64,000 nucleotides of DNA from Norana najaformis (lineage: Eukaryota; Annelida; Clitellata; Crassiclitellata; Hormogastridae). The position numbers and the translations under genes were made by a program. Within the stretch, counting starts at the first letter, position 1. Each line of letters begins with the position of its first letter. Location of the stretch: assembly GCA_964023275.1 (NCBI GenBank), contig OZ029927.1, positions 15,353,952-15,417,951 of the forward strand. Reading direction: 5' to 3'. The notes beneath the pieces were generated by a model. The model was not told the origin of the DNA, did not search any database, and saw nothing but the letters and a program-made list of their open reading frames with translations. Shown piece after piece: positions 13,601-33,350 of this stretch.

Positions 13601-13902
13601 CATAAAGGTTATCATCACCTCGTATTTCTCCTTATTCTCCTCCTTATCGTCATCATTATTATATCCAGACCTTTGCTATATGCTAATCTGCAATTATCAC
13701 CGTTACTTTTTCATGACAAAACGCCTGGTTGTTTATGCATGCTACCTTGTTTTGAAACGCTATGTAGCCTACATTGCAACAGCCTGTCAGCAGGTCATTC
13801 TTGTAAGAAACTAGAATCTCGAACACACTGCATATATAAGGCTGTCAGCATAGTTTGTTCTTGCGCACAACTAACAGCCTGTATACAAACCTAAGCTTTA
13901 AA

Positions 13903-14020
13903 TGTACATAGGCTTTTAATATACATAGGCTTTTAATATACGTAGGCTTTTAATAGACGTAGGCTTTTAATATACATAGACATTTAATATGCACAGGTTT
14001 TAATATACATAGGCTTCTAG
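13903..14020. repeat. 17-bp minisatellite upstream of gene copy A
   Basis: About six to seven imperfect copies of a 17-bp unit (acataggcttttaatat). It ends about 75 bp before the start codon of copy A, so it lies in the likely promoter or 5' UTR of that gene. Confidence 0.85.
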
Positions 14021-14092
14021 ACTTATTTTTACTCGTGAATACGACTCGTGTGGCTGATAATTGTTTTTCCGGATCTAATTCAAGTTCACGAA

Positions 14093-21890
<7,798 letters not shown>

Positions 21891-23083
21891 AAAAGACTAG
21901 GCGCTACATAAACTCCAGGCTACTCTACATTACATCATACCACAAGATGTACTAGCGAAGTGTCTAAATGGCGCTATATAAATGCATTTTGCAAGCTACT
22001 CTACAATACAATATGCCATGAGATCCATTAGCAAAAACAAAGTTTCCTTTATGAGCACGAAGCTATTATGCAACATCGTACAACATCATGGAGTACATCA
22101 TATCATCATCTTTAGCGTCATTACTATCACCATCATCATGACTACCATCCTCACCATAGCATTCGCTGTCGTCGTTAATGGCAACGACTTCATCATTCCT
22201 AAAAGAAGCGCTACATAACGGTCCTATTGAGCTATATCTTTTCTTCCGCGTTGATATCAAGGTCTGGCAGATCTACGATGATTGGCGATAGACCTGTGCA
22301 CGATACTAGGCCGATCTATGACGATTGGCCCATCTTAACTGCATCGCCTAAACTTTTAGGTCAACGTTTCATTTACGACTTAAGCCAAAGTCTATAAGTA
22401 TATGCTTGTATACATGCATATACATGTATATATGTATACACGTGTATATGCGTGTATACATGCATAAAGTCTGAGACTTACATTAGCAGTAAGACAAAAT
22501 TTTATGTGTCTTTGCAACAATATTCAGTATTAAATATTCAGTATTAATATAAGTTTATTATATCTTATGTGTATTTGTGTGTGTGTGGCTAATGCTTTCT
22601 CTATCACAATATGCAACAATTCACGTCTCGTTACAGCCATATCATCGCAAAGGTAAAAGGCTAATTGCATTCTTATGCCTGAGTTTAAATGATTAATGAG
22701 CGCTTAAAGTTATGCGCGCAAGTCTAAACAGACCACTTATTTAGGAGGAGTCGAGTTTTAATTTGGGCAATAGCAATTCAAATTGGACTAATGACCACAT
22801 ACAGTAAGCTGTGGATGAGATGACGATGTTGTTGAAGCTTGTGTCTTTCGTTTTAACTGACTTTCACTAGGTGTCGCTCAGTAGAACGAACAGAACTTCT
22901 TACCCTGCCACTCGTGGAGAGGCTGATTCGGCCTGTCAAAGCCAGTATGGCACACACTAATCGTAATAGTAACCGTAAGATCGAGATTTCTAAGTAGCGA
23001 GAATCAACTTATTCACAGGTGCTCAGTCAAAACAAAATTGTTAAACAGAAAAGGTTCGGTTCCAGGTCAAGATCTAAGAGTCA
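21891..23083. other. Spacer between copy A and the tandem duplication
   Basis: Begins with two retroelement tails (21,898-21,915 and 21,965-21,985, gcgctatataaatgc). ATC triplets follow at about 22,100-22,155. The rest is ordinary sequence with no exon recognised. The first duplicated unit starts at about 23,084. Confidence 0.5.
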
Positions 23084-23504
23084 GGTCTCACCTCCCAACT
23101 CACTTTTAATACTGATCGAAGGTTTGTTGGGCTGATTTGACCCATAATGTATGGTATTACACGGAATCACAGCTGTGTCATGCTCATCACTGCTTAAATT
23201 CAATTGCAAGTGTTCTGTCCACGTCGCCGAACTGTCTCACTCTATATGCTGTTACCAGACTTTACTTTTAAGATTGCGGCCATATTAGTATCCGCCGTTA
23301 CCAACTCTTATTTGTAAGAGTGCATACCACTGTTGGTTAGAGACCAGAGACCTCAGCTTGGGTGATGTGAGTCCTTCTGGCTAGCGAAGCTCCTTTCACC
23401 AACGCTTAAACACTGACTTGGAGCGCCTTTGTGTAGATATCTTGAAGGGCTGTATATAAATGTTATGAATTAGTTAATGAATTACTGAATAAATGGGTGT
23501 AGGT

Positions 23505-23985
23505 ATTATAGTATGAACTCTTCATGGCGTTCGCTAGAGGACGTGACTCTGTCGGTTATAAGAGACTCAGAACTCGGCTTAGAACTTAGAACTCTACCTG
23601 CCTGACTCTTGGATCTTGACCTGGAACCGAACCATTCCTGCCTTTCGATTTTGTTTTGACTGAGCTTCTGTGAATAAGCTGGTTCAGACGACTTAGCTTT
23701 CGTTGAGCGCTGTAGAAATCTTGAGCATACGGTTACGAACACCCGTGCATTTTGCATAACTCCCCTTCTTCCTCTTATCCCTATTTCCGCTCCAATTCCA
23801 AACATCACCCATCGTAGCTGCCACGCTGTCTCTCTGTCTGACTCTTGGATCTTGACCTGGAACCGAACACTTTTGTCTATCGATTTTGTTTTTGACTCAG
23901 CGCCTGTGAATAAGCTGGTCCACGTGACGTGACTTTCGTTGGGTGCTGTAGAAATCTCGGGATTACGATTAGGATAGTAAAGCGA
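23505..23985 (-). repeat. Two reverse-strand copies of the dispersed repeat
   Basis: Two copies read on the reverse strand, each with ggttccaggtcaagatcc, a tcaaaa-caaaatcga block and caccaacgaaag-type ends. Flanking blocks resemble gtaatcccgagatttctac. A matching unit-2 segment at 33,370-33,560 keeps only one copy. Confidence 0.65.
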
Positions 23986-24124
23986 GCTCATTCATCCAAT
24001 CGGACAAGCAAAACTTGCATTACATATTATGGATTATATTTCATATGCTATTATTAGGTTGTCTCCATGGTGGTTTTTTCATACTTCGAATGTTACTATC
24101 AAAGATCTTTGCTACTATATTTGC

Positions 24125-24290
24125 AGGATTGGCGAAAGCGCTTAGCTAGTAACGCGAAGAGTAGGGGTCTGAGCCTACCCTGAGGCGACTACTGTGTAAG
24201 AACTTGAGCAAGCCCTTCACCCACTATTGCTCAGCGCCATCGATTGATGCTTAGTCATTAGATAGGGGCAATTAATAAAAGCAGAAATTA
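24125..24290 (+). mobile_element. tRNA-derived SINE, unit 1 copy
   Basis: The head (cgcttagctagtaacgcgaag) resembles the anticodon arm of tRNA-Thr, with a degraded box B (ggtctgagcc). The tail reads tgctcagcgccatcgattga, then gcaattaataaaagc. The duplicated counterpart is at 33,780-33,945. Confidence 0.68.
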
Positions 24291-24599
24291 TAGAGTAACA
24301 AATCCAGAAATCAATCACCGATCGACTCATTTATTCTCAAAAGTCATGGCGGTGTCTGCTTAAGACAATACATAAGCCTAGGCCTAGGCCTACCCATAAT
24401 TATGTATTCACTTGAATCAAGGCGATGTCCACATGCTATGACAAAAATATGCACGGCCCAACACACGGCCTACGAAGATGACATACACAGCTCTTATCTA
24501 AACTCTTGTCTTAAAGTAGATACTTTGCATGCATATAACATATATATATACATATTTATCTACATATACATACATATATGTGAATATAAGTACATACTT

Positions 24600-24856
24600 T
24601 AAAAACCAGCATTCATGTATATATTTATATAAATACTCTGTCCCTAGTGTGGGTCCAATGTTTTTAATATAGGCCACGCGTGTCGGTAGAATTAAATCTA
24701 AGCGCGCGTGAGGTCTTCATAATGAAATCAGATATTAAACACATGTACAGTTGCACCTTTCCGGAGTATACAGCAAGAGAGGTGTCGACGCCTTAGCAAG
24801 TTTTTGTCGATTGTTTGCCACACACGGAAAGCGAAGTCCTATTTATACACCTTAAG
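24600..24856 (+). promoter_or_regulatory. Putative promoter and 5' UTR of copy B
   Basis: An AT-rich TATATATTTATATAAATA block at 24,618-24,635 lies about 220 bp before the start codon. The whole segment is conserved in unit 2 (34,258-34,515), including acatgtacagttgcaccttt. TATA-box function is inferred. Confidence 0.3.
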
Positions 24857-26214
24857 ATGTCGTCTACAGCACGCAATGAAGACTGGAAAAAATACAACGA
24901 AAGTATGTATAGTCTAATGGTAAAGACCACACTTGTACGCCTCTGTTAAGTTTCGCTTCCAGTCAACATAGTTCTAGTTCTATCGCTGACCTGTCGCTTA
25001 CAACGTGTGGTCTACTCTGAAACGGGAATCGCAGTTTAGCAAGAATGTCTGGGAGATCTAACCTAACTGCCGATTCAAGCGGGTAAATGTAAATGTAAAC
25101 GTTTTTCTATAGCGACTGTATGGCCTTGACCCTGTTCATTTTTCAATGAATTTAGCGGTGATGAAGGCTCTCACCCTGTTAATTCATTGAAAAATGAGCA
25201 TTTACATTTACAAGGCTTCAATCGATGGCCACTTCAAGTGAAACCGTTGTGAAAATTCGTAATCTGTTGGAGAAACCCGGTGGAAATCTTATAGGTCTGA
25301 GACAGCAGAGACAGACAAACAGACAGACACACACAGACATGCAGACAGACAGAGACAGAGAGAACTCCCTTAAAGCTAACTCCAAGAGGCAGTCACGAGA
25401 TTGATCGAAGCGTTAGCGAACTCATTTTCTTAGCTTCATCAGGTGAAGTCCCGTGTTTTTTTCTTTTTTCATTGCACAACTGGACACATAATCCAAGTTC
25501 TGGCGATTCTACACCGCATCAAACATTCATCACAGGCAAGTAAGCAGTAAGGTTTCCAATTAGGCAACTGAACCAAGGCAAACAATCTCGGATTCTGTAT
25601 AATCCTGTGAATTCGAAAGTGTTCTCTTGATGTAAAATATGAGACTTACCGATACGACGGGTGAAGTGTCGTTAAGCAGGTGAATTTATGACGAGCCGGA
25701 AGACCTCAGTCAATGGAGAAGTTGTCCATTATGAGTCGTCACACGTTAGGCAATATTTGTTCCTAGGCAATGATTATTCTCAGGCAGCGCATGTTCCCAT
25801 GCAGGGCTTGTTCTTAGGCAACTCATGTTCTCAGACAATGCTTGTTCCTAGGCATAAATTAACAGAGCTTGTTCTGAGGCAATTAACGCTTATTCCTAAA
25901 GGCAAACCTTGTTCCTGGGCAGCGCTAGTTTTAGGTAGCTCGTGTTTCTAGGCAACTTGTGTTTCTAGGCAACAATTGTTCTAGGAGATTCTGCAAGACT
26001 AATAATCTCTCAGCCATATTCAGTAAGCCTCATCAGACATGTCGCTAATGCTGTCGCCATCATTTATCGCAGCTGTATCTTTTCGAAATTGTTTCATATA
26101 GGTTCACTGAAGATATTCTCTCTGCTTCTTGGGACTATTTTATTCAGACGATATCTTCAAGTGACGAGAATACAGCACCGTTGAGTCAGATGGACAATAG
26201 CAGCAAAAGGATTC

Positions 26215-26264
<50 letters not shown>

Positions 26265-26273
26265 GTAATAGTA

Positions 26274-26347
<74 letters not shown>

Positions 26348-26541
26348 AAGATTTATATAACGCCGTAGCACGGCCGAGGCTGAAAAATGCATGAGTCATA
26401 ATATGTGCACACAGAGCCATGTCTACAATAGGCTGGCAGTAATATTAGGCCTATTATCTTCCTAAATATTCAAATTTATAGATATTCACAACAGTTACTA
26501 ATTTGCAATTCACGCTCGCTCTCTCTCTCTCTCCGTTTCTG

Positions 26542-26573
<32 letters not shown>

Positions 26574-27128
26574 GTGTCTGTCTGATTGGTTAACGAATTA
26601 CTTCATAAAAAAGCAGTTGCCTTACGTAACTATACGCTATAATTATAATTCTGCACTTTGGTCTCCTCATTGCCGGGCCCTAGCACCCCTCGCTCGGCCA
26701 CTCAGGATCTCCTGTTTGTCCCTCGAATGCGCACCGCTACTGCCCAGTCCAGAAGCTTCGCCTACGTTGCTCCCACTTGCTGGAATCGTCTCCCTCAAGA
26801 ATTGCGACTTGAGCTCCTTTCTCTACCCCTCTCAGTGTTCCGTAGGCGCCTGAAGACTGTGCTGTTTAACAGTGATTTTACTCCTACGGGTCGGAAGCAC
26901 CTCTGCTGAGTTTATCCTATAAGAGGCGCTTTATAAATCTCAAATTACAATTAAAATTACTATATGAACTGGTATACAGCTGGCGGCATTTTGTTCTGCA
27001 ACTTCTTTCGTCGATACCGATGTATAGGCCTACTATAGGTAGTATCACACAGGCCGTTGAGTCGTTCAAGGGTTGCTATGTTTCTTGTAACTACTACAAG
27101 CAGTCCGATCATTACTGTGCACATACAT

Positions 27129-27168
<40 letters not shown>

Positions 27169-30100
27169 ATGTGGACATCAAGAAAGAAGTTGTTGAACTA
27201 AGTCTAGCATAGGCTTAATTTAATCATCAGCTCATTGAAACAGTCACTTAAAAGAAGCGCGTCATTGATAATCGGAGTTAACAGTCACGACCCCAAAGTC
27301 ATGGAGCAACTGAGACCTTGAATTATCGTAATCGTAAGCCCGAGATTTCTACAGCGCCCAACGAAAGACAAGTCGCGGGAACCAGCTTATTCACACGCGC
27401 TCAGTCAAGACAATATCGATAGGCAGAAAGGGTTCGGTTCCAGGTCAATATTGGAGTCATGAAGGCAGACAGTCACACGGCTACTGGATTTCGGATTGGA
27501 GCGGAGAGAGATATGGGAAGAGGAAGAATCAGGATAAGATTTTCTGAAGAGTAATGTTTTCAGTTTTTTAGTGAAAGACCATCCCAGATTTGCAAAAGGC
27601 GAAGTGGTGGCGAGTTCGTAAGATGGGTCAGATAACTGTACGATAACTGTTCGGGTCATGCAATCATGAAGTTAAAACAGTTAGAGAGCAGACAACATTC
27701 TCTTCGCATGTTAAGACTCATTTATTTATTTAAATCCTGTGGGCAGCGATGTTCCCAGCGCATTTGAGGGGTCCCTAAAATGCGCTATATAAAAGTTTAG
27801 ATACTGTATAAAATGCGCCCTATAAAATTTCAGATATTGTACATGCAAAAGTTCAGATAATCACCGAATCACGGAGTCAGGGAATCGTGGAGTCATGACG
27901 TCAAGCAAAAGCCAATCGTGTAAGTCAGTCCAAGCCAGGCACATCAGGCCGATGACCGAACCATTACATTACTTGAGAGTTACCTGACATGAAATTACAT
28001 TATTTTACATTACAAATTGTCATTATATTAAGTTGCGTCACAGTAAGTTACTTTACTTCACGTTATGTTACGCTGGATTGCGTCTGCAGGCGTAAACAAG
28101 AGCATCGCCTTGGAAGACCTGCGAGACTCAGTTCGTGAGAAGGACGAGGATAAGGTGGAGAAGGCGATCGCTAGATGTCGTGAGGCTGGGCTGAAGGACA
28201 ACGAACTGGTCAAGGAGGCTGCCGAGATACAGCTACCGGTCATTGCCTCCAGGAAGAGTTAGTGGAAACATCAGTGTCATCATCATGAATGGCGTTCACT
28301 AATGATTCATTAATAGAATAACAACAATTAATGATCGGTGCATGTGGCTTTCTGTTCCCGTTGATCAAGCTGAACAGGTCTAAACAACATTTTGTTCTTA
28401 CTGACTTTAACGCCAACTGGTCTATCAAAGACAGCGCTTGTGTGAGGTACTTAAAAGGCGCTATATCAAGTGTAGACACATATACATGCATATGTATACA
28501 TACACACATACATATGAATATCGGATATATATTTTAAAAATATGCATGCATACATACACACATACATACATATGTATAGCCTACATGCATACATACATAC
28601 ATAGCTCGACACACAGATAGAGCTATCTCCGTTCTCTTTATTAGTTCTCCGCCTCCATGTCCGACTCTGTCTGTCTGTCTGTTTGTCTGTCTTATCCCTA
28701 CTCTCAGTCCGTCTCTCCTCTACCTTCCTCTGTATTTCTGTCTCTGTCCCTGCCTCTGCCCTGTCCGTCTGTACTAGATGGATCGGATGGATCGTAGGTC
28801 GTTTTGTCACTGTCTTTCTCTGCCTCTGTAACTCACTCTGTCACGCTGTCTCTCTAGTATCGCTCACGGTAGAATGATCATTTCACTGAGGCGCGAACCC
28901 GATCATAGTAATTCAAGGGCAGGGCACTTTTAACTCCAACGTTTTCATCTTTGTCTAGGGCTGAGCAAAGCCTGCAAAAAACTGACAGAAAAAGGCGATG
29001 ACGACGAAGTTAAGAGCGAGCTTCAGTTTCTTAAGAAAGACTCGATATCTCGATATCTCCAAGATGAAATGCGCGAAGCGAAGAACCTTCTGGATCATCA
29101 CGACAGACTCATGTGGAAAAAGAAGGAACCCGAGGCAGTGCCTCTGGCCATGAACAGCAAGACGGTGGCCGAGATTAGACGATATCAGAATCCGCCGAAA
29201 GTCCTTCACAAAGTCATCCAGGGGGCGCTGCTGTTGGTGGGAGAGGACGAGGACACAACAGCTGTAAGTCCACATCTAGTCTTACTCTTCAATAAATCCC
29301 AATTTGATCCATCGAATCCGCTGCGTTCCCATTTCTCTCACCTTAAACACAACCCACCCTGACAGCTCCTTTCCCCTTCTCTCGTTGGTCTTCTAACAGA
29401 ATCCGCCGAAAATCCTTCACGAATTCATCCAGTGGGCGCTGCTGTTGGTGAGAGAGGACGAGGACACAACAGAGGTAAGCCTAAATCTAGTCTTACCTTT
29501 TCAAGAAATTCCACCCGATTCATCAATCCCATTTCTCTCAGCTTAAACACGATTCACCCTAACAGATTCTTTCCCCTTTCTCTCTCTGGCAACCGGACTT
29601 GGTTCTTGACATGGCATCTTTGGACAACTCCACTGACTTGACGCAGCGCTCGTGAACAAGCTGGTGCCTTGCGCTTAAATTTTAGTTAGGGCTTTATAAA
29701 TTCGAAGTTTACGATTACAGGTCTCGAACTAATCTGTAACATCTGTAGGGCCACTGTGTGTCATACTGCGCTACATTAAAACCCAGTATGGTTTCAAGAA
29801 ACATAATTAAACCTGCAAGGAAGTTTTCGAGGTTTTTGAGCAAAGCAATGGATTAATAAAATATACCAAATGTGCTCCAGCTGCTTATTTAATCTTCTGA
29901 GTTGTTCAGACAACCTAAAATACTAAACAACAGTCTGTTGTTCTTTCTCAGACCTGGAAGAATTGCCAGCGAATCTGTAATCCGTACGGCAACGATGGCC
30001 TGCGCCGAAGAATCGTGAACTTTGATCCTGCAAAAGTGCATCCAGAAATCGTGGCCAGGGCAAAGCAAATACTGCATGCAATTGAATTCGACGACATCCA

Positions 30101-31135
30101 AGCAGTTGGAAAAGGAGCACCGTCGACGTTCTACGTCTGGGTAAATCAGCAAAGTAATATTACAACGACTGTCAAGGCAAAAAACTTAAACTTAAAGTAA
30201 ATCGTGAAATCAAAGTAAACAAGTAAAAATAAAAAACTGTCAAAAGTAAAAATAAAAACTAACTGTCAATCAAAGTAAAAACAAGCACTTCACTCGATCG
30301 AGCATTTCACAGAAGGCTGTAGAGGCGCTTCATGGTATTTAATATCTCGGTGTAAGCTCTCCTAGGAGCCCGTCCAGGCTTTGACCTCACGTGATGTAAC
30401 CCATGGTGTTAAAAGTATAATGGGCCATTTTTCTTTTTGTGATTGGGGCCCTTTGTACTTTTGCGTCATTGGGCCTCTCGGTGTTTAAACCGAATACAAC
30501 GATGTTAAAAGCGCCTCTGGAAGGCTGAAGGTTGAACTTTTCAAGCTATCCTCTTCTGCTTCCGATCCTGCATGCATCATCATATGAACACCATCATCAT
30601 CAATTTCCACTGTAGCACTACGCCGTCTCCCTCGGCTCAACTTCTGGACCCTGATCAGACACTGAAATTGACCAAACAACGTGGCTCTTGCAGACTCGAT
30701 TTGATGTAACCCCATCTTCTTGTCTCAGTTTTTGGGCGGCGCTGAGAAATTTACATTTATTTTCAGGCGATGGGGGCGATCGAAAAATCGGAAAAGAAAG
30801 AAAAGAAAGATCCAGAAGGAGCAAAAGAGACCGCCGCAGACAACAATCCGGAAAAGTCGGAGGCCCTCCAGGACAACAGATTGAAAGCAGACAACAAAAC
30901 GGAGAAGGAGGAAGTCAAACCAGCCAACCGGAGGCGCCAGAAAGAAATTTTCGGTCGACTGCCTGTCTCGCATGAGAATGAAAACCTCTACAACAAGACC
31001 ATAACCACAAAGAAAAATCCTAAAGCAACGCCTGATGGAAATCCGCAAAAGCCAACGACTGACGGGAAACCATCCAAAATGAAGACGGATGACCAACCAT
31101 CAAATGCTCCACCTGAAGAAATTAAGGCAAAATAA
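24857..31135 (+). CDS. Dynein-stalk-tip-like motorless protein, copy B
   Basis: Five exons: 24,857-24,902; 28,090-28,257; 28,959-29,263; 29,952-30,140; 30,767-31,135. They give 358 residues, with the same intron positions and phases (1, 1, 0, 0) as copies A and C. The leader is MSSTARNEDWKKYNE. Residues 17-71 form hairpin 1 (IALEDLRDSVREKDEDKVEK). Residues 72-135 form hairpin 2 (LSKACKKLTEKGDDDEVKSE). The stalk-tip-like domain runs from about residue 140: EIRRYQNPPKVLHKVIQ, LLLVGEDED, TWKNCQRICN, VNFDPAKVHPEIVARAK and FYVWAMGAIEKSE. The tail is Lys/Glu-rich with PANRRRQKEIFGRLP and ends EIKAK. An extra in-frame exon-like segment lies in intron 3 (29,400-29,474). The start is the first ATG conserved between units. 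Function is unknown; microtubule contact is inferred. Confidence 0.78.
25083..25216 (+). mobile_element. Foldback (MITE-like) element, unit 1 copy
   Basis: The left arm (taaatgtaaatgtaaacg, then cctt-gaccctg) and the central palindrome (catttttcaatgaattt / aattcattgaaaaatg) are present. Most of the outer right arm is missing relative to the unit-2 copy. Confidence 0.68.
25745..25985. repeat. Degenerate minisatellite (TTGTTCCTAGGCA)
   Basis: About 12 degenerate units of roughly 16-22 bp sharing ttgttcctaggca. The counterpart in unit 2 is at 36,515-36,840, where copy number differs and a foldback element has inserted. Confidence 0.78.
26212..26352. repeat. TAA then GAA trinucleotide repeat
   Basis: (TAA)n with TAG variants, then (GAA)n to 26,350, running into a short retroelement tail (atttatataacgccgtagc) on the reverse strand. 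In unit 2 this is much shorter (37,105-37,150). Confidence 0.9.
26520..26586. repeat. CT and TCTG microsatellite
   Basis: A short (CT)n run followed by (TCTG)n; also present in unit 2 near 37,180-37,220. Confidence 0.85.
26648..26960 (+). mobile_element. 5'-truncated LINE (CR1/L2-like) 3' end
   Basis: The open frame encodes the last about 80 residues of a LINE ORF2-type product, with the usual signature APTCWNRLPQELR followed by SVFRRRLKTVLF and a stop at 26,909. The tail reads gaggcgctttataaatc. Unit 2 has the empty site near 37,292, where the flanks meet directly. Confidence 0.82.
27128..27166. repeat. (AC)n microsatellite
   Basis: About 18 uninterrupted AC dinucleotides. The counterpart at 37,457-37,512 is interrupted by ATAC. 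Confidence 0.92.
27325..27480 (+). repeat. Dispersed repeat copy (CAGCTTATTCAC family)
   Basis: Reads cgagatttctacagcgccca, then accagcttattcacacgc, then ggttcggttccaggtcaa. Unit 2 has the matching copy at 37,660 followed by an opposed copy at 38,035-38,168. Confidence 0.68.
28445..28612 (+). repeat. Retroelement tail plus CATA repeat in intron 2 of copy B
   Basis: The tail is acttaaaaggcgctatatca, followed by CATA tetranucleotides. Unit 2 has the same at 38,876-39,045. Confidence 0.75.
29189..29474 (+). repeat. 211-bp tandem duplication making exon-like segment 3b
   Basis: The last 75 bp of exon 3 plus the next 136 bp of intron are repeated once with period 211 (aatccgccgaaa at 29,189 and again at 29,400). 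The second copy is preceded by a pyrimidine-rich stretch ending ctaacag and followed by gtaagc, so it has both splice sites. It is 25 codons long, phase 0 at both ends and open. Copy C lacks it. Confidence 0.85.
29585..29705 (-). repeat. Dispersed repeat copy in intron 3 of copy B
   Basis: On the reverse strand it carries the blocks agcgctgcgtcaagtcagtg and ccatgtcaagaaccaagtcc. The pyrimidine-rich strand of this family lies in gene-sense orientation. Confidence 0.68.
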
Positions 31136-31895
31136 TTAAGCCAGAGACTGGAAGAAGATAACCTGGTTCTGCTGACTTTATTTGATATAGCGCCGCTCTA
31201 GAAGCTGGTCTCCCTGACGCAGCTTTTAAGTGGCACTGAGAAATTTCGGAGATTTACATTTACGTATTAATTTATGGTAATCTGCAAACGTCGTAAGCAT
31301 GCCGTTTTTGCCATAGGGAGCACGCTAAAACACAATGATTTAAATAACTACCCTTAGTGCAGTCGTTAATAATACAGTACGTCCAGTACGTGTATTTTTT
31401 TCTTTCTTTAATGCAACTTGTAAATGTTGGCTAATTCGGAAAAGAGCACTTATTCTTATAGTTAAACTTTAATTGATTTTGCTGTTTTATGTACTACAAA
31501 TGGACTCTTTTTACTTAGTAGTTATTTACTTAAACAAACTGCTAGTTTAGAAATATCTTAGAAATGTATGGTAGCTTAAAAATTTCCATTTGCAGTGATT
31601 TGATTTAAATGAAGAGATAATATAACTCTCTGATCATCAAACGTACATATTCAATAACAAAAAGCATGTTTATAACTATCACAGATGGCTTAAATGATAA
31701 ATATTTAGGTAAGTTGATGGCTGAATATTAATATATTGTTTGCATTTATTTAGTTTTGGCCAATGACAACCCCAAGCAGGAGAGAACAGCCTGTACAAAT
31801 TTGAAATTCGTTCACCCATATACCCAGACAGAAAGTGAATTTAGAATTTCTACACAGCTGTACCTCATTTTCAGGGTGAATTTTTGTGTCCCAGC
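31136..31895. other. 3' flank of copy B
   Basis: Contains a reverse-strand repeat end at about 31,185-31,260 (atagcgccgctctagaagct ... gagatttacatttac). The remainder, 31,300-31,895, is AT-rich and closely conserved in unit 2 (41,820-42,435). No second gene was recognised. Confidence 0.5.
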
Positions 31896-31921
31896 ATTAT
31901 TATTATTATTATTATTATTAT

Positions 31922-31974
<53 letters not shown>

Positions 31975-32126
31975 TCGTTATCATTATTGTTATTATTATT
32001 AGTAGTATCGTTGTCATTATTGTTATTATTATTATCGTTATTATCGTTATTATCGTTATTATCGTTATTATCGTTATTATCGTTAATATCGTTATTATCG
32101 TTATTATTATTATTATCGTTATTATC

Positions 32127-32206
<80 letters not shown>

Positions 32207-32207
32207 A
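31896..32207. repeat. Large ATT/AGT/CGTTATT repeat, unit 1 only
   Basis: About 310 bp of ATT, AGT and (TTATCG)n units. Unit 2 has only a short ATTATTATC at the same place (42,433), so the array expanded in one unit or collapsed in the other. Confidence 0.9.
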
Positions 32208-32450
32208 CAGACATTTATAACGCGCACAATTAACAACAGCCTCATAGGTGTGTGGAACGACCCTAAAAAGTCCTATTGAGTAACATCACGGTTTATAGAT
32301 CAATAGGACTGCACAGAAATCTAGGAAGACCTATTGAACATGCAAGCTTTACGTTTCTTTAAAAAAAATTTAATTGGAAGAGTGTTATCAGTAGATGTGC
32401 TCCATAACAGCATACTGATTTTTAGCAGTCGACAATAGAATAGATTCAGG

Positions 32451-32810
32451 ACAATAGATTCTGTTACCCCCATAACTCTACCACAATTTCAAACCTCTGT
32501 CATATACTCTGATTATCTCTTCATTAAGGTCCAACTACTTAAGCCTCATCTGCTGCAACTTGCTATAGCCACTGTAGCTCGAATTTGGTTTCCATGACAA
32601 TTGGACATCCACAGGTCTTCAAATGAACACGATATATTACTGTGGTTTCACATGAAACGACCATCAATTTATGCCGTGTTCATAATGATAGCGGCGCTAT
32701 ATCAGTAGTTAGATTAAATTAGACTTTGAACCATGGCTGTTTAAGCTCCTTTCAAATGCTCATTATGTTGGTTAACCAGCAAATACTGCACATTCTAACG
32801 AAGCACATGT
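32451..32810. other. Junction between duplicated units
   Basis: About 360 bp not matched at the start of unit 1. It holds a retroelement tail at 32,655-32,720 (cgaccatcaatttatgcc ... gcggcgctatatc). Confidence 0.55.
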
Positions 32811-33229
32811 CTCACCTCCCAACTCACTTTTAATACTGATCGAAGGTTTGTTGGGCTGATTTGACCCATAATGTATGGTATTACACGGAATTCACAGCTG
32901 TGTCATGCTCATCACTGCTTCAATTAAATTGCAAGTGTTCTGTCCACGGCGCCGAACTGTCACACTATATGTGCTGTTAGTTACCAGACTTTACTTTTAA
33001 GATTGTGGCCATATTAGTATCCGCCGTTACCAACTGTTATTTGTAAGAGTCCATGCCACTTTTGGTTAGAGACCAGTTACCTCAGCTTGGGTGATGTGAG
33101 TCCTTCTGTTCAGCTAAGGTCCTTACACCAACACTTGAACACTGCTCTCTCTCGCCAGAACTGGCTTGGAGTGCCTTTAAGTCTATATCTTGAAGGGGTG
33201 TATATAAATGCTATGAATTAGTGAATGAA

Positions 33230-33350
33230 TGATTGAATGATTGATTGTTTGATTGAATGACTGAATGAATGGACGAATTAATTAGTGAACAAACGAACGA
33301 ACGGAACGAAACGAACGAACGAACGAGCGAATGAATGAATGAATGAATGG
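33230..33350. repeat. GAAT/AACG tetranucleotide repeat
   Basis: GATT, GAAT and AACG units. It is longer than in unit 1, which has only a few units near 23,465-23,495. Confidence 0.82.

Larger units (their letters stand above)
23084..32450. repeat. Tandem segmental duplication, unit 1 (contains copy B)
   Basis: From the block gtctcacctcccaactcac at 23,084, this unit is collinear with unit 2 beginning at 32,811. The match includes upstream sequence, all five exons of the gene, introns and the 3' flank (gtgttatcagtagatgtgc at about 32,383, matching 42,630). The start-to-start period is about 9.73 kb. Differences are point changes, microsatellite length changes and insertions in one unit only. 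Confidence 0.85.

Noticed and set aside
25745-25985. A CRISPR-like array
   Set aside because: The spacing is irregular, the units are degenerate and contiguous, and the genome is eukaryotic, so it is a minisatellite.
31756-32279. Overlapping Ile-, Ser- and Leu-rich open frames
   Set aside because: They are translations of the ATT/AGT/CGTTATT array, which is absent from the paralogous unit.
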